64,000 nt of DNA from NCBI GenBank assembly GCA_964195425.1, contig CAXMOM010000060.1, forward strand, positions 43,194 to 107,193, given 5' to 3'. Positions within the stretch are counted from its first letter, which is position 1. Every line of letters begins with the position of its first letter. The notes beneath the pieces are model-generated. The model was not told the origin of the DNA. It made no database searches and saw only the letters and a program-made list of their open reading frames with translations. This stretch comes from Glaciecola sp964195425 (GTDB lineage: Bacteria > Pseudomonadota > Gammaproteobacteria > Enterobacterales > Alteromonadaceae). The translations under genes and the position numbers were made by a program. Shown piece by piece: positions 1 through 7,962 of the stretch.

Positions 1-1127
1 AGCGTTTATTTTGGAAGTTACTCAATGGCCCTGACTTTCCGCTAAAACAATTGGTACTTGGCCTGTATGCCCAAGACAGCAATAAACCCGATGTGGCTAC
101 ACATTTTTTTGAACTAGCTTACAAAAACGCACCTAACGAAACTCTCATCCAAAACTTTCATTTACTTAATATGTCTGATTTTGACGCGGTAATAGCAGCC
201 CGTAAAAATGTAATGAGAACTAATCCTGAAAGCCAAGTTAATTATGCCAATCTGATCTATCTGTACGACTATGCCGATCAAGCCCAAGAAGCAAAAGAAA
301 TTAGGTCCGCAATGAATAAAAAGTTTCCTGATTCACCAAGAATAATAAGAGGCAATATGTTCTCACTTTATTCAAATGAACAGGACATTGATAAAGCCTT
401 AGCTTTTTTGAATAATTATACTGGGGAAGCCAGCTCATACTATAGACGCTTCAAAGCGGGTATCAATTTACTTTCAGGCAATACCGATACTACCTTAGAC
501 TATTTGTCTGAGATGCTGAGTGAGTCACCAGAATATGAAGAGTCTTATAACAATTCATTAGTTTTGTTATACGAATTAAGCGACAAAGGGAAATTAAGCA
601 CGCAGCAACAGGCAAAGCTGACGGGATTGCCTATTACCAACAACACTGCTTTTGATGCAAAAGCATTCCTCAGCTTGTTACAAGGTAACAGTTTGCCCTA
701 CGCTGAAGTGAATCAGTTGCAAGGCCTTAGTCCAAAAGAATTTATTAAAAAGATAGTTCCCGGTGACATCGCACCTTATTATTACGCTGCCATAAAAAAG
801 TACCAGGGTGATAGTCGCTATGCTGAAATACTGCCTCAATATCAAGCTGGATATCTTGAAGCATGTGAACAAAGCAAGGGAAAATTTCCATCGTGCTTAC
901 TATTTATGTATTTAGATGGAAGTTTTTCACAACAACAGCAGCTCGAAGCGTTTGAAAATTCTTTTCAATTTCTCAATGAGGTATTCATAGGTGACGAATA
1001 TTTCATACACACTTCACCTACCTATTATGGCGTTAATCAGGATCCAGAGTTTGAGCAAGTAGCGAATGAATTTCTTGATAAGACCTTCAGAAAATGGAAT
1101 CCACAATTGCAGCCTGCTGTTCAATAG
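1..1127 (+). CDS. TPR-like repeat protein, 5' end cut by window edge
   Basis: The reading frame is open to the left edge (frame of base 3), so the first visible TTG at 51 is not a reliable start and the N-terminus is missing. The visible ~370 residues are mostly helical and rich in the Ala/Leu/Tyr pattern of tetratricopeptide-type solenoids, with short helices such as LYAQDSNKPDVATHFFELAY and NYANLIYLYDYADQAQEAKE. No catalytic motif is visible. The C-terminal half is less clearly repetitive. It ends 38 bp before the convergent bioC, so it is not part of the biotin operon. Function is unknown; a scaffolding or protein-binding role is the usual inference for such repeats. The call rests on composition and periodicity only. 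Confidence 0.6.
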   Translation, partial: RLFWKLLNGPDFPLKQLVLGLYAQDSNKPDVATHFFELAYKNAPNETLIQNFHLLNMSDFDAVIAARKNVMRTNPESQVNYANLIYLYDYADQAQEAKEIRSAMNKKFPDSPRIIRGNMFSLYSNEQDIDKALAFLNNYTGEASSYYRRFKAGINLLSGNTDTTLDYLSEMLSESPEYEESYNNSLVLLYELSDKGKLSTQQQAKLTGLPITNNTAFDAKAFLSLLQGNSLPYAEVNQLQGLSPKEFIKKIVPGDIAPYYYAAIKKYQGDSRYAEILPQYQAGYLEACEQSKGKFPSCLLFMYLDGSFSQQQQLEAFENSFQFLNEVFIGDEYFIHTSPTYYGVNQDPEFEQVANEFLDKTFRKWNPQLQPAVQ

Positions 1128-1165
1128 TATGTTGTGCTTATTTAAACCAAGCTAGGAAGGCTGAC

Positions 1166-2056
1166 TTAAGAAGCGCTGTTTTCTATCTCTAAAAACAATA
1201 GTTGGTAGCAAAGTGGGAATTTATGATTGTTACCTAACTGTTGATTCATGTAGCCTGTTAAGCCTGCTATTTCTTGCCTACTGATATAATTACTCGCTTT
1301 CGTTGAGTTAACGATGCGCGTGTTAGCGCCAATACACTTAATAGAAGACAACATATCTAACACCGTTGAATGATGACTAGTAAAGTGATTTACAGAGTGT
1401 GTAACGTCAGCCTGTATGCTTTGCGCTGCGTTTAACCATTGCTGCTTGCTATGAAACTGGTTTATCCTGCTAGGTAGGCTCATATGCTGCCATGCACATT
1501 GCAAATCATTAAACGATTCGCCGGTTAAAATGCACAATAGCGCCTTACCCTTGGGTTTTAAAACTCGCTTAACTTCATCAAGCACTAATTGAGGCGATTC
1601 GCACCACTGCAAGGCCATTGATGAATACACCACGTCTACGCTAGAAGATCGTATGGGAAGCACTTCAGCATCTCCATTTATAGCCGTAAACATACCTTGT
1701 TTATGTTGAGTAGCGTCTTGTGTTGCTTGGCGCAGCATATTTAATGAAATATCGAGCCCAACAACTTGATTAGCTAGCTTAGTTAATCTACTAACCGAAC
1801 TGCCAGTGCCACATCCTAAATCAAGCAAGTATTGAGCAGAGTTGATACCCATTTTTTCAAGCAGCGACAATCCATAGCCCGCAATCTCTTGCTGCACTTT
1901 TGCTAATGAGTTATAACGATTGGCCGCCTTATCAAAACCGTTGGCAACTTTTCGTTTATTAACAAGCTGGCGCTCGCTTATTATTAATGGCGTAGTCGTT
2001 TGTTTTGGGGGTGCTTGCAAAACGCTATCTACTAAAACGCTATTGGGTGCACTCAC
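1166..2056 (-). CDS. bioC: malonyl-ACP O-methyltransferase BioC
   Basis: BioC methylates malonyl-ACP with S-adenosylmethionine so that fatty-acid synthase can build the pimeloyl chain of biotin. The protein has a class I methyltransferase fold: N-terminal VANGFDKAANRYNSLAKVQ, motif I LDLGCGTGSS near residues 78-87, then the acidic VVGLDIS strand and the MALQWCESP segment typical of BioC. Its GTG start overlaps the bioF stop as GTGA at 2053-2056, with AAGGA just upstream, so translation is probably coupled. It is the last gene of bioB-bioF-bioC. A roughly 30-residue leader precedes the part that aligns with typical BioC. The usual partner bioD does not follow; a convergent TPR-like gene does. 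Confidence 0.93.
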   Translation of the reverse strand: MSAPNSVLVDSVLQAPPKQTTTPLIISERQLVNKRKVANGFDKAANRYNSLAKVQQEIAGYGLSLLEKMGINSAQYLLDLGCGTGSSVSRLTKLANQVVGLDISLNMLRQATQDATQHKQGMFTAINGDAEVLPIRSSSVDVVYSSMALQWCESPQLVLDEVKRVLKPKGKALLCILTGESFNDLQCAWQHMSLPSRINQFHSKQQWLNAAQSIQADVTHSVNHFTSHHSTVLDMLSSIKCIGANTRIVNSTKASNYISRQEIAGLTGYMNQQLGNNHKFPLCYQLLFLEIENSAS

Positions 2057-3276
2057 GTATCCTTCACCTCAATTGCGACCTTGTTGCTCGATGATGATAA
2101 TAGTGTTAATGCAAGACCGTCTATTAGTGCGTCAATATCACGCGTACTGTGTATTGCGCTTAACGTAATGCGTAACCTATCGGTATTTTTTGGCACGGTA
2201 GGTGTGCGAATGGCTGGCACCCACAAACCCAAATCGGCCAGATGTTGAGAGCACGTTAACGCACGTGTAGGATCGCCAATTATAATAGCCTGAATGGCAC
2301 TATTTGAAGCCAACAAAGGAATGCTTTTTTGTTTAGCAGCTTGGGTGAAGTAAGCAATGTTTTGCTGTAGCTTGTGGCGTTCTTCTCCCTGCTCTATAAG
2401 CGCTAACGACGCGCGGGTTGCTCGCGCCTGTGCGCCGCTTATGGCAGTGCTGTATACGTAGTGTTTGCTCATGTTTACCATGTATTCTATGAGGTCGGTG
2501 CTACCGGCAACAAATGCACCGGATGTTCCAAATGCTTTTCCAAAGGTTCCCATAAGCACATCGACATGCTTTGCATTCACATTTTCACAGTCTAAGCTGC
2601 CAAAACCACTCTTTCCGATCACACCAAAGCCATGTGCGTCATCCACGTATAACCAAGGTCTTTGCGCAGGCGATTGATGGACAGATTGTAATAGCTGCTG
2701 CAATTGTTCTACGTTGCCTAAATCACCATCCATACTAAATACGCCTTCGGTGGCGACGAGTGAATTGGGTGTCGCTTGGCTGATCAGTTTTTGCGCATGC
2801 TCCATATCGTTGTGTTTAAAACGCGCAAGTTTTGCAGACGTGTCGAGTGCTCCCTGAATAAAAGAAGCATGCATGTATTTGTCGGCAATTACATGCGGCT
2901 GTTCAGCGTTTTTTATTCCAAAGAGGGCATGACAAATAGCTTGATTAGCCGCAAAGCCACTGCTGAATAACATGGAAGCAGGTTTATTTACGGCTTCACA
3001 TAAGTCTTCTTCTAAGGCTTGATGTTCTACGCTATAACCAGTAACCACCGACGAAGCGCCGCTGCCGCTGCCATATATGGCTAATCCCTCAACATAGCTT
3101 TGTAATACTTGCTCATGTTGGCTTAAGCCTAAATAATCGTTACTCGCAAAATTCAGGTAGTGCCTACCGTTAATTTGAATTATACCATCTTTGTTACTTA
3201 CAACGGGATAGCGCACTCTGCGTAAAGATGAGGCTTCACGCTGATGTACGGTTTTAGCTAAAAATTCAAATGCCAT
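2053..3276 (-). CDS. bioF: 8-amino-7-oxononanoate synthase BioF
   Basis: PLP-dependent alpha-oxoamine synthase that condenses pimeloyl-ACP with L-alanine, the second dedicated step of biotin synthesis. Visible family motifs are NFASNDYLGLSQH near the N-terminus, GSGSGASSVVTGY, VATEGVFSMDGD, the aspartate/histidine motif VDDAHGFG, and GTFGKAFGTSG with the Schiff-base lysine at about residue 247. I chose the ATG at 3276 because the upstream TTG at 3282 adds only two residues; neither has a strong Shine-Dalgarno. The 5' end has a small duplication (TTGAATATGGC twice), which leaves the start slightly ambiguous. The gene lies 38 bp after bioB and overlaps bioC by 4 bp. Confidence 0.95.
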   Translation of the reverse strand: MAFEFLAKTVHQREASSLRRVRYPVVSNKDGIIQINGRHYLNFASNDYLGLSQHEQVLQSYVEGLAIYGSGSGASSVVTGYSVEHQALEEDLCEAVNKPASMLFSSGFAANQAICHALFGIKNAEQPHVIADKYMHASFIQGALDTSAKLARFKHNDMEHAQKLISQATPNSLVATEGVFSMDGDLGNVEQLQQLLQSVHQSPAQRPWLYVDDAHGFGVIGKSGFGSLDCENVNAKHVDVLMGTFGKAFGTSGAFVAGSTDLIEYMVNMSKHYVYSTAISGAQARATRASLALIEQGEERHKLQQNIAYFTQAAKQKSIPLLASNSAIQAIIIGDPTRALTCSQHLADLGLWVPAIRTPTVPKNTDRLRITLSAIHSTRDIDALIDGLALTLLSSSSNKVAIEVKDT

Positions 3277-3314
3277 ATTCAATCGCCATATTCAAAAGTC
3301 ATAGAGAAGAGCAA

Positions 3315-4466
3315 TTACGCACTAAAAGACTTATTCAATGACGTTTTGGTTGCATCTACAAACAAGTCACTCGGTTCATTTTGTTCAATTTCTTCATGCA
3401 ACGCAGCCTCGTAAGCTTCATCTGAATAAGCACGAGTATGCTCTGAATTAATCCCTAATTTATTGAATAGCTGCACGTCTTCATGAGTTTCAGGGTTTGA
3501 AGTCGTTAACAGTTTGCATCCGTAGAAAATTGAGTTTGCACCGGCCATAAAGCACATGGCCTGCATTTGTTCATTCATTGACTCACGCCCTGCCGACAGT
3601 CTCACAAAAGATTTGGGCATAAGAATTCTCGCAATAGCGATGGTGCGAATAAATTCAAAAGGTTCTAAGTTATCGACACTGTCCAGAGGCGTACCTTTTA
3701 CTTTTACCAACATATTAATAGGAACACTTTCGGGATGGCGCGGTAAGTTAGCTAATTGTCGCAGCAAACCAGAACGATCATCTGCGGTTTCGCCCATGCC
3801 TACTATTCCTCCAGAGCAAACATGCATTCCGGAATCACGCACATTTTCTAAAGTTGTTAGACGGTCTTGGTATGTGCGCGTAGTAATAACATCGCCATAA
3901 TATTCAGGGGATGTGTCTAAGTTGTGGTTGTAATAATCTAAACCCGCTTGTTTTAGTGCCAAAGCTTGCTCACGCGACAACATACCTAAAGTCATGCACG
4001 TCTCAAGGCCTAACTTTTTCACTTCTTTAACCATGTCAATTACGTAAGGCATGTCACGCTCTTTTGGATTTCGCCAAGCAGCACCCATACAAAAACGTGT
4101 CGAGCCTGTGGCCCTTGCCTCTTTTGCTCGCTCTATTACTTTACTTATTTCTAACAAGCGCTCTTTCTCGAGACCAGTATCGTAGCGAGCGCTTTGAGGG
4201 CAATATGCACAGTCTTCAGGGCACGCTCCAGTTTTAATCGATAGTAGCGTGCTAACCTGTACATAGTTAGGGTTAAAGTATTCTCGATGAATGGTTTGTG
4301 CTTTAAACATCAAATCGTTTAAAGGCATCGCATATAGCCCATTTATTTCGTCTATAGACCAGTCGTGACGAACAGGCCCAGTGGTGCTTTGTGGATTATG
4401 TGCAGACTCAGTAGCCATGCTGTTTATTGCGCTGTTATTATTATTTTGATGAACGGTAGCAGTCAT
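3315..4466 (-). CDS. bioB: biotin synthase BioB
   Basis: Radical SAM enzyme that inserts sulfur into dethiobiotin, the last step of biotin synthesis. The radical SAM cluster motif CPEDCAYC supplies Cys82, Cys86 and Cys89, within the segment VSTLLSIKTGACPEDCAYCP. Further family signatures are the YYNHNLDTSPEYY block, SGGIVGMGE, and RLSAGRESMNEQMQ. Compared with E. coli BioB the protein has about 29 extra N-terminal residues, low-complexity and Asn/Ser-rich, so translation may start further in, for example at Met17. It is the first gene of the leftward biotin operon and diverges from bioA across a 96-bp region that carries a plausible promoter for this gene. Confidence 0.96.
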   Translation of the reverse strand: MTATVHQNNNNSAINSMATESAHNPQSTTGPVRHDWSIDEINGLYAMPLNDLMFKAQTIHREYFNPNYVQVSTLLSIKTGACPEDCAYCPQSARYDTGLEKERLLEISKVIERAKEARATGSTRFCMGAAWRNPKERDMPYVIDMVKEVKKLGLETCMTLGMLSREQALALKQAGLDYYNHNLDTSPEYYGDVITTRTYQDRLTTLENVRDSGMHVCSGGIVGMGETADDRSGLLRQLANLPRHPESVPINMLVKVKGTPLDSVDNLEPFEFIRTIAIARILMPKSFVRLSAGRESMNEQMQAMCFMAGANSIFYGCKLLTTSNPETHEDVQLFNKLGINSEHTRAYSDEAYEAALHEEIEQNEPSDLFVDATKTSLNKSFSA

Positions 4467-4497
4467 AAAAAGGTTTACTCTGAACTAAATTGTAACT

Positions 4498-4525
4498 AGT
4501 CTATGGCCCACGTAATATTTGTCAA
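4498..4525 (-). promoter_or_regulatory. candidate sigma70 promoter of bioB
   Basis: On the minus strand a consensus -35 TTGACA (4525-4520) is followed after 16 bp by TAGACT (4503-4498), a 4/6 match to the -10 box. It sits about 32 bp upstream of the bioB ATG inside the bioB/bioA divergent region. I could not find a convincing BirA operator; half-sites such as GGTTTAC at 4472-4478 lack a properly spaced partner. Confidence 0.45.
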
Positions 4526-4562
4526 TGTAAATTATCATACACCCTAAACTACAGGTTAAATA

Positions 4563-5891
4563 TTGAACAACTCAAAATATAATGATGGCGCCTCTGGAAT
4601 ACCCAAAGACCCTTTCCTCTCTACCATAGAGTTTGATAAACGCCATATTTGGCATCCTTACACATCGTCGGTCAATCCTTTACCTTGTTACGAAGTGGTA
4701 GGGGCACAAGGTGTACAAATTGAACTCAGCACTGGTGAAAAAATAGTAGACGGCATGTCATCGTGGTGGGCGGCTATTCATGGCTATAATCATCCTGTAT
4801 TAAATGAAGCCGCTAAAACACAGCTCGACAAATTTTCTCACGTAATGTTTGGTGGGCTGACCCACAAGCCTGCGGTAGATTTGTGTAAAACACTGATTGA
4901 TATAACACCTCACGGCCTAAACCGTGTGTTTTTAGCTGATTCTGGTTCAGTAGCCGTTGAAGTAGCCATTAAAATGGCCATGCAGTATTGGGCCTGCCAG
5001 GGACGTTTGGACAAGAATAAGTTATTGACACCGCGCAATGGATACCATGGTGACACCTTTGCGGCTATGTCAGTTTGCGATCCTGTAAATGGCATGCATT
5101 CTTTATTTAAAAGCAGTCTTATTGAGCATTATTTTGCACCCGCACCACAAACCCGCTTTGACCAAAGTTGGAATCCTGATGATATTGGCCCGCTGCAAGA
5201 TATATTAGCGCAAGAACATGCCAATATAGCGGCCCTTATTTTAGAGCCTGTTGTGCAGGGAGCAGGCGGTATGCGCCTTTACCACCCTGAATATTTGAAA
5301 GCCTGTCGCCAGTTGTGCGACCAGTACGATGTATTGCTTATCTGCGATGAAATTGCCACCGGGTTTGGCCGCACGGGCAAATTATTTGCCTGTAATCATG
5401 TTGATGTAACGCCAGATATTATGTGTTTAGGAAAAGCCATCACCGGTGGCTACATGACATTGGCCGCTACATTATGCACCGACGATGTTGCCCAAGGTGT
5501 TTGTGAAGGCAGTCCGGGAGTGTTTATGCACGGGCCTACTTTCATGGGCAACCCTTTAGCTTGTTCAGTCGCAAATGCGAGTATAGAACTATTGTTATCT
5601 TCAAATTGGGAAAGTCGTGTAAACGATATATATGAGCAACTTACGCAAGAATTGATGCCACTTAAGCAACATCCGGCAGTAGCCGATGTAAGAACTTTAG
5701 GGGCAATAGGCGTAGTTGAAATGAAACAAGCGGTAGATGTTGCGACGATTCAAAAAGTTTTTATAAAACATGGTGCTTGGATAAGGCCTTTTGGTAAGCT
5801 GGTGTATGTAATGCCTCCTTTTATTTGCTCTCAAGAAGATATTACTACACTCACCCATGCAATAAGCAAAGGCATTGAAGCTACTTGCTAA
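4563..5891 (+). CDS. bioA: adenosylmethionine-8-amino-7-oxononanoate aminotransferase BioA
   Basis: Class III PLP aminotransferase that makes 7,8-diaminopelargonate from 8-amino-7-oxononanoate using SAM as amino donor. The N-terminal block RHIWHPYTS and the following VDGMSSWWAAIHGYNHP are diagnostic for BioA. Later motifs are FLADSGSVAVEVAIKMA, RNGYHGDTFAAMS, ICDEIATGFGRTG with the cofactor-binding Asp, and LGKAITGGYM with the Schiff-base lysine at residue 291. The frame begins with TTG at 4563; the extra N-terminal residues relative to E. coli BioA are Asn/Ser-rich. It is transcribed away from bioBFC. Its 3' end lies 32 bp from the convergent glrR stop. Confidence 0.95.
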   Translation: MNNSKYNDGASGIPKDPFLSTIEFDKRHIWHPYTSSVNPLPCYEVVGAQGVQIELSTGEKIVDGMSSWWAAIHGYNHPVLNEAAKTQLDKFSHVMFGGLTHKPAVDLCKTLIDITPHGLNRVFLADSGSVAVEVAIKMAMQYWACQGRLDKNKLLTPRNGYHGDTFAAMSVCDPVNGMHSLFKSSLIEHYFAPAPQTRFDQSWNPDDIGPLQDILAQEHANIAALILEPVVQGAGGMRLYHPEYLKACRQLCDQYDVLLICDEIATGFGRTGKLFACNHVDVTPDIMCLGKAITGGYMTLAATLCTDDVAQGVCEGSPGVFMHGPTFMGNPLACSVANASIELLLSSNWESRVNDIYEQLTQELMPLKQHPAVADVRTLGAIGVVEMKQAVDVATIQKVFIKHGAWIRPFGKLVYVMPPFICSQEDITTLTHAISKGIEATC

Positions 5892-5923
5892 ATAGCTTCA
5901 ATCTTTGTACTTAGTTTATAGTT

Positions 5924-7294
5924 CTATGCCCCAGTCAACTGGGCCGCTCTGAAGTCGGCCGCCACAAGCCCGTGCTTTTTCATAAGCTTGTGCATATCGG
6001 TTCTGTTTCTACCGGCTAAGTCAGATGCTCTAGTTACATTGCCTTCAGTCAACTGCAACAACCTACACAAATATTCATATTCAAAAGAATCTCGCGCTTC
6101 AGTTAAGGTTGGCCAATATTTGTTTTCTTGAGATAAGGCTTGCTCGACCAAACTCGCAGGAATAATTTGCGAATGAGTTAGCGCAACGCATCGTTCTACC
6201 ACATTAACAAGTTGCCTTACATTGCCCGGCCAGTCTGACTTGGTCATTAAGGTGAGTGCATCGTCGGCAAACTTTAACACTTCAATACCATGCTTTTCGG
6301 CACTTTGGCGAAGCAAGTGTTCAGCCAAAATAGGAATATCCTCAAATCTGTCTTTAAGTGGGGGAATTTCCAAATTAACCACATTCAATCGATAAAATAA
6401 ATCTTCCCTAAACTCACTCACCTTCATTGCTTCTTGCAAGTCTTTATGAGTAGCAGAAATGATTCGTACATCAATTTCAATACTTTGACTCGAACCAACA
6501 GGTCGTACTGTGCGCTCTTGCAGTGCCCGCAGTAATTTAACCTGCAGCGAAAGCGGCATATCACCAATTTCATCTAAAAATAAGGTGCCGCCATCAGCCT
6601 CCCTAAATAAGCCAGTGGTATTTTGAAATGCACCCGTATACGAGCCTTTTACGTGACCAAATAATTCTGATTCGAGTAAATCTTCAGGTAAAGCGCCACA
6701 ATTAATGGCAACAAACGGTTTATCTTTTCGATCACTGGCATTGTGAATTGCTTTTGCAAGTAATTCTTTACCCGTTCCACTTGCCCCCGATATCAAGACG
6801 CTCACATTTTTGTCAGCGACCTTTTCGGCTTGTTTTAACAATCTAATCATATCAGGAGAGCGCGTTACAATTTCAGCACACCATTCACCCATACTACTTT
6901 CACGGCTGCTTTGCGATACCGCTTTTAATAAAGTTTTTCGCAGTTCTTTGTGATCAACCGGTTTGGTAATGAAACTATAAACTCCGCGTTGAGTTGCGGC
7001 CACAGCATCTTTTATAGTGCCATGTGCAGTCATCAAGATAACTGGCAGGTCGCTGTGTTTTTGTAAAATTTCATCAAACAAACTCAGGCCGTCCATTCCC
7101 GGCATACGCAAGTCGCTTAGCACTACGTCATATTTATTATTATAGGTAAGGCGAAGTGCGTGCGTTGCGTTATTTACACTAGTAACATCAAAGCCTTCCC
7201 CCTCCAATCGGATGGACATTAATCGCAGTAAACATTCATCGTCGTCAATTAATAATAACTTGGGTTTTACTTCTTGCACTATGTCTGCTCTCAC
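5924..7294 (-). CDS. glrR: sigma54-dependent response regulator GlrR (QseF)
   Basis: NtrC-type transcription activator paired with the GlrK kinase encoded upstream. Domain order is receiver (residues about 12-125, acidic DDD at 17-19, phospho-acceptor Asp61), AAA+ sigma54-activation domain (Walker A GASGTGKE 170-177, Walker B GGTLFLDEIG 235-244), and a Fis-type helix-turn-helix (GNVTRASDLAGRNRTDMHKL). The C-terminal region closely resembles E. coli GlrR, including the WPGNVRQLVNVVERCVALT block. The sigma54 contact loop reads GSYTGA at 217-222 rather than GAFTGA. The GTG start overlaps the qseG-like stop by 4 bp. In enterobacteria GlrR drives sigma54 transcription of small RNA glmY and rpoE; no glmY-like sequence was recognised here. 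Confidence 0.93.
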   Translation of the reverse strand: MRADIVQEVKPKLLLIDDDECLLRLMSIRLEGEGFDVTSVNNATHALRLTYNNKYDVVLSDLRMPGMDGLSLFDEILQKHSDLPVILMTAHGTIKDAVAATQRGVYSFITKPVDHKELRKTLLKAVSQSSRESSMGEWCAEIVTRSPDMIRLLKQAEKVADKNVSVLISGASGTGKELLAKAIHNASDRKDKPFVAINCGALPEDLLESELFGHVKGSYTGAFQNTTGLFREADGGTLFLDEIGDMPLSLQVKLLRALQERTVRPVGSSQSIEIDVRIISATHKDLQEAMKVSEFREDLFYRLNVVNLEIPPLKDRFEDIPILAEHLLRQSAEKHGIEVLKFADDALTLMTKSDWPGNVRQLVNVVERCVALTHSQIIPASLVEQALSQENKYWPTLTEARDSFEYEYLCRLLQLTEGNVTRASDLAGRNRTDMHKLMKKHGLVAADFRAAQLTGA

Positions 7295-7926
7295 CGTTTT
7301 TCATTCCTATTCTGTTCTATAAGATCAGTCTCGATTTTCAATAACTGTTCGACCTGTCCCTGTTGCTTTTGTATTTGTAGTTCTCGCTCTGAAAGCGATA
7401 ATTGAAGTTCTGTTATCGTTTTTTCTTGTCTGACATTAACTCTACTTAAAATGGTGATGGCTGATTCGAATTCAAGCAGTTGCTTGCTGTTATCGTATAT
7501 TAGGTCGTTCACTAGATTGCTCATTAATTCAGGTGCGTCGGTATTTAATTTTATTATCCAATTTTGCGCTCTCAAGCGATGTTGATAAGGAGTATCGACG
7601 CCTTGGCTTAGTAATATTTTTTGTACTAGCTGCGTAGCTGTAGGCTCTTCGCCTAAATCCCGAATCAATTCCACTTTGCTTGACCAATCCATTTGTTGCA
7701 CCGCAAGAATGTAATCAACCCAATGAGGTATATAGCAAAAATCACCAAAGGATTCTTGATGTGCCTGCGTCGCGCACAAGCCAGTATCAGATGTAGTAAT
7801 GGGTGCACTATGTGGCTTATACTGCTTTCCTTTTTTTACTTTCTCGAGTAACTCACATCCACCCAAAAGCCATACCGCAGATATGACCACTACCACTTTG
7901 AATACTTTATTACTACTAAAGTTCAT
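7291..7926 (-). CDS. qseG: QseG-like lipoprotein of the GlrK/GlrR system
   Basis: Predicted lipoprotein of 211 residues. The signal peptide is hydrophobic at residues 9-20 and ends in the lipobox LLGGC with Cys24. The rest is helical, and the last 60 residues (ESAITILSRV to KQQGQVEQLLKIETDL) look like a coiled coil. I identify it mainly by position: it sits between the kinase and regulator genes exactly as qseG does in glrK-qseG-glrR, and both QseG and this protein are lipoproteins. In E. coli QseG is an outer-membrane lipoprotein that contacts the kinase and promotes its activity. The gene starts 36 bp after glrK and overlaps glrR by 4 bp, which argues for one transcript. Confidence 0.75.
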   Translation of the reverse strand: MNFSSNKVFKVVVVISAVWLLGGCELLEKVKKGKQYKPHSAPITTSDTGLCATQAHQESFGDFCYIPHWVDYILAVQQMDWSSKVELIRDLGEEPTATQLVQKILLSQGVDTPYQHRLRAQNWIIKLNTDAPELMSNLVNDLIYDNSKQLLEFESAITILSRVNVRQEKTITELQLSLSERELQIQKQQGQVEQLLKIETDLIEQNRNEKR

Positions 7927-7962
7927 TTTGAATATCCTGTTGTGGTGAAAAATACTATTAAT

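Noticed and set aside
4467..4562. BirA operator between bioB and bioA
   Set aside because: Half-site-like words (GGTTTAC, TTACAA, TGTAAA, GGTTAA) occur but none is paired with the right orientation and 14-16 bp spacing of TTGTAAACC...GGTTTACAA.
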